A stretch of 64,000 bases of DNA from an uncultured Pirellulaceae bacterium (GTDB taxonomy: Bacteria; Planctomycetota; Planctomycetia; Pirellulales; Pirellulaceae): assembly GCA_938083195.1 (NCBI GenBank), contig CALKCK010000036.1, positions 1-64,000 of the forward strand. The letters run 5' to 3'. A model generated the notes under the pieces. It did no database searches and was not told the origin of the DNA. It saw nothing but the letters and a program-made list of their open reading frames with translations. The translations under genes were made by a program, and so were the position numbers. Shown piece by piece: positions 1 to 8,401 of this stretch (within the stretch, counting starts at the first letter, position 1; every line of letters begins with the position of its first letter).

Positions 1-470
1 GATTCAATAAATTCCCAAACTGCACGACAGTGCTCGGTTCTTGGTTCTGGTTGGTCTAGAGTGCCAAAATTTCGGTTGAGATCTCGGGCCTCGCGATCAT
101 TACGATGGTCGGGAGCCCATCTAATATTTGCTTCCACGCCCAAGCGATTCACTTTAGGAATCACAATTAATTTACCGCGCTTGATTGGCCAGTGACGAAT
201 CTGATCAGCCGCCCGAAAGCCGGCTGGTTCATTTCCATGTATGCCGCCAACAACTAGGACGGTAGGACCGGGGACTCCCGTTTCAATAACGTGCCACCGA
301 GTTTCCCAAGTGGTTCCAGCGCCTAATTGTCCTTCGCGTATTTTTGAATTCGTCTGCCCAGATGCAGCGGGAATGCAGACCACAAATAATAGAAAACAGA
401 TCAGCAGCCTATTTATTTTCAAATAGGGGGTGTCAAACAAGAACCGATCGTGTCGTGGAGCTAGGCGCAT
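1..470 (-). CDS. Succinylglutamate desuccinylase/aspartoacylase-type (AstE/AspA, M14-like) zinc deacylase, partial
   Basis: I read this frame directly from the minus strand. ATG lies at 470-468 and the frame is open to the window edge, giving about 156 N-terminal residues with the C-terminus missing. Residues 19-38 are a hydrophobic export signal ending near AASGQ. The motif GGIHGNEPAG at 75-84 carries the His78/Glu81 zinc pair typical of AstE/AspA and M14 carboxypeptidases, and DLNRNF at 130-135 is the second family hallmark. The family removes acyl or aminoacyl groups from small substrates, but the substrate here cannot be told. It follows the sulfatase at 532-2076 on the same strand after a 61-nt gap, so the two may be co-transcribed. 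No clear Shine-Dalgarno sequence is seen, so the start rests on the signal peptide. A true M14 carboxypeptidase is the main alternative. Confidence 0.8.
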   Translation of the reverse strand, partial: MRLAPRHDRFLFDTPYLKINRLLICFLLFVVCIPAASGQTNSKIREGQLGAGTTWETRWHVIETGVPGPTVLVVGGIHGNEPAGFRAADQIRHWPIKRGKLIVIPKVNRLGVEANIRWAPDHRNDREARDLNRNFGTLDQPEPRTEHCRAVWEFIE

Positions 471-531
471 GACAAAATTCTCAATTTAAGGTTTCTAAAA
501 TTAAGCAGAACCCAATCTCTATTCAGGGGGT

Positions 532-2076
532 TTACTGCTCGTATTCTTCTGGCTGAATCCAATTCAGATCCTTCCAATAACCTGTATCGTTTGACTGCCG
601 TGAACCAGGTGTCGATCGGCCCTGGCATACTATTTTTGTGATTGCCGCTTCGAGGCGTCGCGCCACCGCTGGATTATCGAGCAGGACATTATTCTGCTCA
701 CTTGGATCTAACGATAGCTGATAAAGTTCTCGCTTGCTTTTTCGATGAGGCAAAATTAATTTCCAATCACCTTCGGTGATTGAAAAACGTCCGGAAGCAG
801 AGTGATTGATGAGGGGCACGCGTTGATGAGCTGTCTCTGGCTGGGTCAAAATAGATGCAAAACTATGGCTATCCTCCCCTCCATTAGCAGGCAACTCAGC
901 ACCAATTAGTTCCGCGATAGTCGCAAGAATATCGACTTGTCCAACCAATTGATTGGTGGTTCGACCCGGGTTCTTGATACCCTCAGGCCAGCGTATAAAA
1001 AACGGGACGCGATGCCCACCTTCGTAAATATCTCTTTTGCCACCACGATAATTACCATTACTTCGATGGTTAAATTCTGTAACCCGATTCTTCCAGGACT
1101 TCTCTGGCCCATTATCGCTCGTAAAAATCACCATCGTATTTTGATCAAGACCTGATGTTTTTAAAAATGATAAAATTCGACCTACATGGTGATCTGTTTC
1201 AATTACAAATTCGCCGTACCCTCCACAATCCCCTTGTCCCCAAAATTCAGGCAGTGGGCAAACAGGATAATGCGGCGAGGTGAAGGGAAGGTATAGAAAA
1301 AACGGCTTGCCTGATTCTGTGCGATCTTTTTTGGCTTCCATCCAGCTAATTGCTTCATCTGTAAATCGTGTTAAACACTGGTTGTCAATAAAATCGGGGG
1401 CAACCTCCATCCCTGGTTTTCCCAGCGCTTTTTGCGTTTCTCGAGGAGTGTCTTGATAAGGCGGCTCGATCCGGTAATCCATATGACGCTTGTTTGGTTT
1501 TTTGGCCGTATAAACTGTCGGTGGAATTTTGGCGTAGCGACCTTCAAACCAAGCTAAAACACCGTAATTTAAAGACGCTGGAATCCCAAAGAAATAATTA
1601 AATCCCTTGTCGAGTGGCATGTCTTGAACTGGCTTGCTCCAGTCTCGGTCTTGCGCGGTGCCTGGAAAGTCCATGCCTAGGTGCCACTTGCCGACCATTG
1701 CCGTGTCATACCCCCGATCACGAAGCATGGACGGCAGGGTCATTCTTCCAGTGGCAATCAAACAATCGCCTTCCGCCTGCATCACACCCACCTTTTTCGA
1801 GGTCCGCCAACAATATCGACCGGTTAGAAGACCATACCGCGACGGAGTGCAGACCGTATCGCTCGAATGACCGTTGGTAAACGCGATGCCCTCCCGCGCT
1901 AGCCTATCCAGATTAGGCGTCAAAAATTTTGCATCCGGATTCAAGCAACTGGCATCGCCGTACCCTTGATCGTCGGTGTAGATGACGATGATGTTCGGAT
2001 CTTCCGCATGCAAACTTTTGGTCAATAGAAGCAGTAAGAATACCAGTGCTAGAGTCCAAGCATCTATTTTTATCAT
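532..2076 (-). CDS. Sulfatase, Cys-type arylsulfatase (CTPSR)
   Basis: An exported S1-family sulfatase that hydrolyses sulfate esters after Cys is converted to formylglycine. The frame is open from 2118, but Met15 of that frame (2076) starts a textbook signal peptide ending SLHA before EDPN, so I place the start at 2076. Neither start has a clear Shine-Dalgarno sequence. The metal-site Asp pair lies in IYTDDQGYGD, and the active-site motif CTPSRYGLLTG follows about 40 residues later. KWHLG and FTSDNGPE supply the conserved Lys/His and the C-terminal Asp-Asn metal ligands. A GGKRDIYEGG segment before VPFFIRWP is typical of arylsulfatase A-like enzymes. The length (514 aa) is normal for the family. 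The glycan substrate cannot be read from sequence. Downstream on the same strand is the AstE/AspA-like deacylase. Confidence 0.9.
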   Translation of the reverse strand: MIKIDAWTLALVFLLLLLTKSLHAEDPNIIVIYTDDQGYGDASCLNPDAKFLTPNLDRLAREGIAFTNGHSSDTVCTPSRYGLLTGRYCWRTSKKVGVMQAEGDCLIATGRMTLPSMLRDRGYDTAMVGKWHLGMDFPGTAQDRDWSKPVQDMPLDKGFNYFFGIPASLNYGVLAWFEGRYAKIPPTVYTAKKPNKRHMDYRIEPPYQDTPRETQKALGKPGMEVAPDFIDNQCLTRFTDEAISWMEAKKDRTESGKPFFLYLPFTSPHYPVCPLPEFWGQGDCGGYGEFVIETDHHVGRILSFLKTSGLDQNTMVIFTSDNGPEKSWKNRVTEFNHRSNGNYRGGKRDIYEGGHRVPFFIRWPEGIKNPGRTTNQLVGQVDILATIAELIGAELPANGGEDSHSFASILTQPETAHQRVPLINHSASGRFSITEGDWKLILPHRKSKRELYQLSLDPSEQNNVLLDNPAVARRLEAAITKIVCQGRSTPGSRQSNDTGYWKDLNWIQPEEYEQ

Positions 2077-2182
2077 CGAAATTGTACCGACAGAGGGAGT
2101 TAGATTTAGCAATCGCATACTAACTCAGTTTGCCGCCGAACTCAAATTTCCATTCAACTTACGTCAGACTTAATCGTAAGAT

Positions 2183-3634
2183 TCACGCATTTACTGCGAC
2201 CCATTTTTCGGTCACGTGTCCCAATTTTGCCAAAGCCTGTTTTTCGACCTGACACACGCGTTGACGGGTCAAACCCATCTCTCGACCAATTTCTGAAAAC
2301 GATTTTTCAAACCCGTCTTGGAATCCAAATCGAAGTGAGATGACTTCCCGTTCACGAGATGTCAAAGACTGAGCCATTATTTTACGAACCCGTTGAATTT
2401 TTTCCTTTTCAATCGCCAACGACTCAGGAGCAAGACTGGCTTGATCAGCAACTGCCGAAACCAAGAAACTATCGCTGCCAACACTGGAACCGGCACGACC
2501 TCCGGGAGCGTCTAGCGAGCAAGTGTCTCTTTGAACCTGGAGAAGGCGTTCAACGTCTCCGACAGACATTTCCGCTTTATCAGCAATCAACGAAATTTCG
2601 ATTCCAGAATTTTGTCCGGTAAACTCGAATCCTTGCTTTCTAATTTCATCAATTTTTTTGGCGACCTTGCGATGTGCAGATCGAAAATTTTCAGGCACTC
2701 TTATGTTACGCTGAAAGTTAGATATGGATCCAAAAATTGCCTGCCTAATCCACGGAGTCGCGTAGGTGGAAAACCGAACGTTACATTGATGATCAAATTT
2801 TGTGACCGCTTGAATAAGACCGCAATAACCTTCTTGAATCATATCCGCAAGAATTTGCGAGTTGCCACAAATTTTGCGTGCCACTTGGATCACCAGTCGC
2901 CCATTGGCTAGCATCATTTTTTGGCAAAGCATCTGATATTCGCGAAATACTTTTTTAGCCTGCTCGCCTTGAATCGGAGCTGTCTCAAAACACTTGGGAC
3001 GCAACATCAGCGTCTCCACAATCTCGATAATTTTACGATGGCTCCGTTTTCTTTCCTCTAAACTTTCCGTTCGCAGCTTGGTCGACAGTTGTTCTAATTT
3101 TCGAAGGCTCAAACGTAATTTGGGCTCGATCGTTTTTCGCTTTTTCAATTCACTCAGACCCATATTGCAAATAGAGTCAACTCTTGAATTGCCAGATTTC
3201 CATTGTTGGATCAAACCAATCAAATGATCGAGGACGTCGGCTTCTTTTAAAGCTAGTCTTTGGAACGCTTGGCGGTATCGAAAAATTTTCTTAGCCAACT
3301 GACGTTCTTCATCTCGATCAAGAAGCCGTGAACTTGTCGTAAGATCAAATTCAGGAGTACATTGAGATGTTGGTAATTGCCTACTTTTTGATTTGGTGAC
3401 TTGGCGCTTTGAAGATTTTTGTTTGGCAGGTGTTGATTTGGAAGGAGAGAATTTAAACGGAACTCGATCATGGGTAACTATGGCGACTAATCCCATGCCC
3501 TTGCCTGTTCCAGGAATGCGCCGACTGTCGACGACTGGAAGCGCAAATTCCGCGGGCTCCCATTGATGAGACAAGACCGCACTTTGATGGTGGCGAAACG
3601 ATCCGGTTAGCGATTCTTTTCCTGACTCAAGCAT
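2183..3634 (-). CDS. RNA polymerase sigma-70 family factor (RpoD-like group)
   Basis: A 483-aa sigma factor. A region 1.2-like segment (LLDRDEERQLAKKI) lies near residue 105. Region 2 is clear, with DMIQEGYCGLIQAV followed by RFSTYATPWIRQAI, the core-binding and -10 recognition elements. Region 4 ends the protein with SFSEIGREMGLTRQRVCQVE, the helix-turn-helix for the -35 element. Residues 1-90 are an unusual N-terminal extension that is Ser/Lys-rich around 65-90 and matches no sigma region I recognise. The start is well supported: a full AGGAGGG Shine-Dalgarno lies at 3645-3639, five bases from the ATG. It is divergent from the sensor kinase across a 366-nt gap. It is probably an alternative or second primary-like sigma factor, since the housekeeping RpoD is normally longer in region 1. 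Confidence 0.93.
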   Translation of the reverse strand: MLESGKESLTGSFRHHQSAVLSHQWEPAEFALPVVDSRRIPGTGKGMGLVAIVTHDRVPFKFSPSKSTPAKQKSSKRQVTKSKSRQLPTSQCTPEFDLTTSSRLLDRDEERQLAKKIFRYRQAFQRLALKEADVLDHLIGLIQQWKSGNSRVDSICNMGLSELKKRKTIEPKLRLSLRKLEQLSTKLRTESLEERKRSHRKIIEIVETLMLRPKCFETAPIQGEQAKKVFREYQMLCQKMMLANGRLVIQVARKICGNSQILADMIQEGYCGLIQAVTKFDHQCNVRFSTYATPWIRQAIFGSISNFQRNIRVPENFRSAHRKVAKKIDEIRKQGFEFTGQNSGIEISLIADKAEMSVGDVERLLQVQRDTCSLDAPGGRAGSSVGSDSFLVSAVADQASLAPESLAIEKEKIQRVRKIMAQSLTSREREVISLRFGFQDGFEKSFSEIGREMGLTRQRVCQVEKQALAKLGHVTEKWVAVNA

Positions 3635-4000
3635 CTTGCCCTCCTACTGATTTGCCCCGAGTCACCGATAAATGCAACCGCCATGCCAAACCACACGAAA
3701 TCCACTCCAACTCCGAATTCGAACACAAACCCCTATCAAACCTGGACTTGCACAAATATCCCGCGATTCGCTTTTAATGCCGTTGCGCTTCCTAAATCCC
3801 CGCGCGCGGCATAATGCTACACCGCTATCAATTGGAGTGATTTTTGGTGAGACCTATTCAAATTCGGATTGCCCTGTCCAATTGCGGGTTAGAATAAATT
3901 TAAAGCCCATTGCTGTGACCGATTTTGAAGGCACAATCGACTAGCAAACCCCCACCTTGGCGGTGGCGTACTCTCCGCCTGCACGAAACGATTCGATACA
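3635..4000. other. Divergent intergenic region between sigma factor and sensor kinase
   Basis: There is no convincing ORF or RNA gene here. It must hold both divergent promoters. The only structure seen is the AGGAGGG ribosome site of the sigma gene at 3639-3645 and a small imperfect dyad (CCACC/GGTGG) near 3952-3966, just before the kinase. I could not identify promoter boxes with confidence. Confidence 0.5.
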
Positions 4001-5476
4001 ATGAAACTTGCTGCTAAATTGATTTTGTTGTTCATAATCGCAGTCTCTGCTGTCACGATTATGGCCAGCCAACTCGCCAGCATGCAGTCTTTTGCTGGAC
4101 TCGAGAAACGCCACCGCGCGATTGCCTCTTCTGTCAATGCAATTCAAAACACATCTGATTTTCAAACTGCAGCTAACACCGGCAAAAATATTTACTTCGA
4201 AAGATTGGTTCGAACGTTAGCCAACAATGGAACTCGTATTCGCTGGACGTGGTTGGAAACCGATATTCAAGATTCGTTATTCGCGAGAATCTCTCCGTCG
4301 ATCAATGAGAATGCCGACGGGCAACCAGTCTCAACCATTGATACTGCCAGTGGTGGTAAACGAAAATATTTCACTTACGTTCCAGTAACGCTAGATGGCC
4401 GACAGGGTGCCGTGGAAATTGCTACCCCTCTCAATGATCTTGATTCTCAGTCAAGATCCAATTGGTTCACTGCAATTTTCATCATTGTCGCTACCGGTTT
4501 TATGTGCATCGGCGTCGTCATGATTGCCGGTGTTCGCTGGATCGCAACTCCCTTGGCAGGACTGACGAAAAAAATGGAACGTGTGGGAAAAGGTGATTTT
4601 TCCAGCGATCTTAAAATCCACGCCAATGATGAGCTTGGACAGCTGGCAGTTGCCGTAAATCAAATGTGTGATCGTCTTCGTCAGCAACAGCAAACCATTG
4701 AAAAAGAAACACACCAACGGATCGACGCAATCGAACAATTACGTCATGCGGATCGGTTGAAAACCGTGGGCCAACTCGCGGCGGGTTTTGCACATGAAGT
4801 CGGCACACCTTTAAATGTCATCTCGGGCCGCGCCGAAATGATCCTAAGCGATCCCAATCGATCACCCGAACAAATTGCGAAACATGCCACTGCGGTGAAA
4901 ACTGAGTCCGAGCGAATCTCCAAGATCATTCAAAAACTACTGCATTTCTCTCGACGGAGCCCAAGCCAAAAATTCAAAAATGACTTGCGAGAAGTTATTC
5001 ACCACTCCGTCGAACTAATACAGCCTCTCGCCGACAAACAGCAAGTCAATCTTACTGCCAACCTTCCAGCAGCGCCGGCCGAGGCCAGCTTTGACTTCAA
5101 TCAGCTCCAACAGGTGATCATGAACTTGATCGACAACGCAGTTGACGCATCACCGGCAAACCAAACGGTCGGCATCTATCTCCACCCCCAACCGATAAAT
5201 GACCAATGGAAGATTGAGATCGCTGACCATGGCTCCGGCATTGAAAAAAACCAACTGGACGTGATTTTTGAACCATTTTTTACAACCAAAGAGGTTGGCT
5301 CGGGAACAGGGCTAGGGCTCTCAATCGTGCATGGAATTATCGAAGAACACGGCGGCAGTATCGATTGTCAAAGCGATCTGGGCGTGGGAACAACCATGAC
5401 AATTCGGATACCTATCCAGCAGAACCCTGAAAAAGATCTCGAAACAAATGATCCGCCCAACGATCAAGCAGATTGA
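4001..5476 (+). CDS. Membrane sensor histidine kinase (HAMP-HisKA-HATPase_c)
   Basis: A 491-aa kinase with two transmembrane segments (about 5-25 and 156-176) flanking a periplasmic sensor domain of about 130 residues. A HAMP linker follows (about 177-230). The dimerisation helix carries the phospho-acceptor His265 in AAGFAHEVGTPLN. The ATP-binding domain shows the N box NLIDNAVDAS, G1 DHGSGI, the F box FFTTKEVG and G2 GSGTGLGLSIV. This arrangement fits NtrB/ZraS-like kinases that work with sigma-54 activators. The NtrC-type regulator at 5484-6935 is encoded convergently with only 7 nt between stop codons, so it is the obvious partner. The periplasmic domain is not a family I can name, so the signal is unknown. 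Confidence 0.92.
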   Translation: MKLAAKLILLFIIAVSAVTIMASQLASMQSFAGLEKRHRAIASSVNAIQNTSDFQTAANTGKNIYFERLVRTLANNGTRIRWTWLETDIQDSLFARISPSINENADGQPVSTIDTASGGKRKYFTYVPVTLDGRQGAVEIATPLNDLDSQSRSNWFTAIFIIVATGFMCIGVVMIAGVRWIATPLAGLTKKMERVGKGDFSSDLKIHANDELGQLAVAVNQMCDRLRQQQQTIEKETHQRIDAIEQLRHADRLKTVGQLAAGFAHEVGTPLNVISGRAEMILSDPNRSPEQIAKHATAVKTESERISKIIQKLLHFSRRSPSQKFKNDLREVIHHSVELIQPLADKQQVNLTANLPAAPAEASFDFNQLQQVIMNLIDNAVDASPANQTVGIYLHPQPINDQWKIEIADHGSGIEKNQLDVIFEPFFTTKEVGSGTGLGLSIVHGIIEEHGGSIDCQSDLGVGTTMTIRIPIQQNPEKDLETNDPPNDQAD

Positions 5477-5483
5477 TCATTCA

Positions 5484-6935
5484 CTATTCATCTTTTTCTT
5501 TGAGGCGGCGGTAGAGTGTCTTTCGGTCAAGCCCCAGAACTTTCGCAGCTTCCGTTTTGTTTCCACCTGTCCGCTCGAGTACAAATCTAATATATCGCCG
5601 CTCGATCACTTCGAGGGAATCAAGGGGCTGGTTGTCACCCTCGTCGATCACTAGCTGATTCGATTGATAGTTTGAAATTTTTGTCGGCAAAACATCTGAA
5701 TTAATTGTCGCCTGTTGTGTCAACACGATCGACCGCTGCACAATATTACGCAATTCTCTAACATTCCCGGGCCAATCATATTGAAGAAACTGATGGAGCA
5801 CTTCGTCGTCAAACCCATCCACATTTTTATCCATCGACACCGCGAATTGTTTCAGAAAATAGTTCGCAATCAAAAGGACATCAGTCCCTCGGCTTCGCAG
5901 CGGTGGCACCGTGAGTTCCAGCACATTAATTCGATAATACAAATCTTCTCGAAATGTTTTCTGTTCGATTGCAGCTTCCAAGTCTCGATTGGTTGCCGTA
6001 ATTAGATTTACGTCAAACGGCTGTTCTGATTTCCCTCCAACTGGACGCACAGTTTTTTGCTCCAAAGCCCGTAACAGTTTGGGCTGAATCTCAATCGGCA
6101 TTTCTCCAATCTCATCCAGAAATAACGTCCCGCCATTGGCTTGCAAAAAAAGCCCAACACGATCTGCATTTGCATCGGTAAAAGCGCCTTTCACGTGACC
6201 AAACAACTCACTCTCTAACAACGATTCGGGCAGCGCAGCACAATTAACTGCAACAAACGGCTGCTCAGCTCGAAGGCTTTGCTGATGGAGGGCTCGAGCG
6301 ACAACTTCTTTGCCCGACCCGCTTTCGCCAGTCAATAAAACTGCCGCCGGCGAATCGACGACGCGCGATAATTGTTCTTTTAAGCGAAGCATTACATCGC
6401 TTTGACCGATCAGCGTATCAAACGTTTCGGTTTGGATTTGCGACTCCAACACGCGAATTCGATTTCTTAGCCGATTGTATTCGGCTGCCCGAATCAAAGA
6501 TGCTTTCAATAAAGCCAGTTCGACTGGTTTCGTAACAAAGTCGAACGCGCCGGCGCGCAATGCCTCCACGGCAGTTTCCAAACTGCCATAGGCAGTCATG
6601 ACAATAACGGGCAAGTGAACAAACCGTTGTTTAACTCGTCGACAAAATTCCAACCCATCGATTCCGGGCATTTTGACGTCTGTCAGCACCAACTCGAATT
6701 CAGGAACTTCCGCCAATCCGGACGTATTTGAATCCTCTAAGGGAGTTCCGAATTCAAAATTATCCGACGTGATTGCAGAGGAATCTAGACCAAGTAACTC
6801 ACATGCCTCCGTCGCTGAATCGCAGCATGTGATTTCGAAACCAGCGGGTCCCAGAAAATCTTCGAGTAACTGTTGCATCGAAGTTTGATCTTCGACAATC
6901 AAAATTTTGGGTCGGTAATCCATCGTCTCGATCAA
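5484..6935 (-). CDS. Sigma-54-dependent response regulator (NtrC family: receiver-AAA+-Fis HTH)
   Basis: A 483-aa enhancer-binding protein. The receiver has acidic Glu15/Asp16, the phospho-acceptor Asp86 in VLTDVKMPGIDG, Thr114 and Lys136. The AAA+ domain (about 173-410) has Walker A GESGSGKE, the sigma-54 contact loop GAFTDA and the motif LFLDEIGEMP. The C-terminal Fis-type HTH contains GGNKTEAAKVLGLDRKTLYR. The receiver is odd: about 30 extra residues (roughly 49-79), acidic and Ser/Thr-rich, separate the second helix from the strand that carries Asp86. It lies tail to tail with the kinase at 4001-5476, so the pair cannot be one operon and must be expressed from separate promoters. Confidence 0.93.
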   Translation of the reverse strand: MIETMDYRPKILIVEDQTSMQQLLEDFLGPAGFEITCCDSATEACELLGLDSSAITSDNFEFGTPLEDSNTSGLAEVPEFELVLTDVKMPGIDGLEFCRRVKQRFVHLPVIVMTAYGSLETAVEALRAGAFDFVTKPVELALLKASLIRAAEYNRLRNRIRVLESQIQTETFDTLIGQSDVMLRLKEQLSRVVDSPAAVLLTGESGSGKEVVARALHQQSLRAEQPFVAVNCAALPESLLESELFGHVKGAFTDANADRVGLFLQANGGTLFLDEIGEMPIEIQPKLLRALEQKTVRPVGGKSEQPFDVNLITATNRDLEAAIEQKTFREDLYYRINVLELTVPPLRSRGTDVLLIANYFLKQFAVSMDKNVDGFDDEVLHQFLQYDWPGNVRELRNIVQRSIVLTQQATINSDVLPTKISNYQSNQLVIDEGDNQPLDSLEVIERRYIRFVLERTGGNKTEAAKVLGLDRKTLYRRLKEKDE

Positions 6936-7264
6936 AAATAGGCAAGGCTTGCTAATTCAGCCTTCAAATCTTGAAAGGCAAAATCAACGTTCGAAAAAAT
7001 ATCGTTAGTACCCAATTTAAAGCTCGCGATTACTTCATGGAACAGGTAGTTGGAGACATCTTTCATTTCTCACAAAATAGGCATGGTCATAACCAACACT
7101 GACTGAAATAGACCTATCCTCATCACACTGTGCAGCGAAGGATAAATAATAAATTTGGTTTTATCGAATTACGTTTCTATCATCATCTCGAATCAGTTAA
7201 GCTCTTAAATCATATTTCACTATGCAAAATCGCACATCAATTTCTAATAGAAGTATTCATTGAA
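6936..7264. other. Intergenic region upstream of the alpha/beta hydrolase
   Basis: A frame in phase with the hydrolase extends upstream to 7130, but it lacks coding character. No tRNA, repeat or terminator was seen. The segment must contain the promoters of the divergent response regulator and hydrolase genes. Confidence 0.45.
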
Positions 7265-8350
7265 ATGAAAATTATAATCACTGTGCTCCTGTTTTTGCTG
7301 TTTATTCAAGTACAACCCGTCGTTTACAGTCAATTGAATCAACCTGAACAACTTCGTTATTCGGATGCTCAACCTCAATTGCACCGCTTAACTGCCCGCG
7401 CGAGCGATGTAGACAAACGCGTTCGTGCACATCCTGAAATTGGCTTTTTACTGGAATCCAATGGAAAGCCAACCGATGTTCAACACGCCTCCGTCGACAC
7501 ACGCGTCGCACCTCGCGGCAAATTAATGATCTGGCTAATGGCCCATAATACAGAATTGTTCGACCGCGTAAATTCTTACGGCATTCACGCCATTCGCGTG
7601 CACTACGCCAACAAATGGTTCTCCACCTGTTGTCAAGAAAAACCTGTTGGAGAAACCTGTCGAGGGGACATTCGCCTGGAGGCTGCGACGGGGGAGGACT
7701 TCAGTAAAAATGTCTCTATTCCTCGGCCTGATGGTATGATGGAGCGGACGCTCCAATTTGTGAAATGGCTTCATCGCAATCACCCTCAAGGTGGGTGGGA
7801 TTATTTTCTGACGCCCGATCAGAGTGCCGTCCGCTGGGAGGACGTAATCATTGCCGGCAGTTCACATGGATCGACCACGGCAGCCCGGTTCGCTAAGCAT
7901 CAAAAAGTAGGTCGCGTGGTGATGTTCTGTGGTCCGCGGGATCAATTTCAAACATGGCAGTCTCTCAAATCCGCTACTCCAAGTAATCGATACTTTGGAT
8001 TTTCGCATACGCTCGATAGCGGATGGTCTGGAGATCACTACTGCCGATCTTGGGAAATGCTCGGTTTGCATTCATTCGGAGAAATCGTCAACGTCGATCA
8101 ATGGAATCGCAAACACCAGAATTCCGCAACACCAGCATTTAATAACACGCGGCGACTCGTAACAGATTTTGACGTCAAAGGAGATGCGAAGCGGGCTCAT
8201 GGAGCAGTTTTACCAGGGAAGCGTGCATCTAAAATTGACAACATCTATCAACACGAAAATGTCTGGCAATACCTGTTCACTCACCCGGTACAAGACACCG
8301 GTATGCCAACCAATACCGACCCATCCTGCCTTAAACAGCACACTCCCTGA
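7265..8350 (+). CDS. Exported alpha/beta hydrolase-like protein (BPSS1187-like)
   Basis: The frame opens at 7130, but the ATG at 7265 starts a clean signal peptide (MKIIITVLLFLLFIQVQPVV, then YSQ), so I use that start, giving 361 aa. The central IIAGSSHGSTTAARFA is a nucleophile elbow (G-S-S-H-G-S) of the alpha/beta-hydrolase fold, followed by the strand RVVMFCGPRDQ. A C-terminal HGAVLPG may hold the catalytic His. The layout resembles the BPSS1187-type hydrolases, a family of unknown substrate, but this is from memory of the family. It stands alone, divergent from the response regulator, and its end faces a sulfatase 51 nt away. An esterase role on acylated glycans is possible but only inferred. 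Confidence 0.7.
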   Translation: MKIIITVLLFLLFIQVQPVVYSQLNQPEQLRYSDAQPQLHRLTARASDVDKRVRAHPEIGFLLESNGKPTDVQHASVDTRVAPRGKLMIWLMAHNTELFDRVNSYGIHAIRVHYANKWFSTCCQEKPVGETCRGDIRLEAATGEDFSKNVSIPRPDGMMERTLQFVKWLHRNHPQGGWDYFLTPDQSAVRWEDVIIAGSSHGSTTAARFAKHQKVGRVVMFCGPRDQFQTWQSLKSATPSNRYFGFSHTLDSGWSGDHYCRSWEMLGLHSFGEIVNVDQWNRKHQNSATPAFNNTRRLVTDFDVKGDAKRAHGAVLPGKRASKIDNIYQHENVWQYLFTHPVQDTGMPTNTDPSCLKQHTP

Positions 8351-8401
8351 CTCCCCTGCCCTCGCAACATAAACTTAGTGGATTCGGCGGAACAGACACG
8401 T

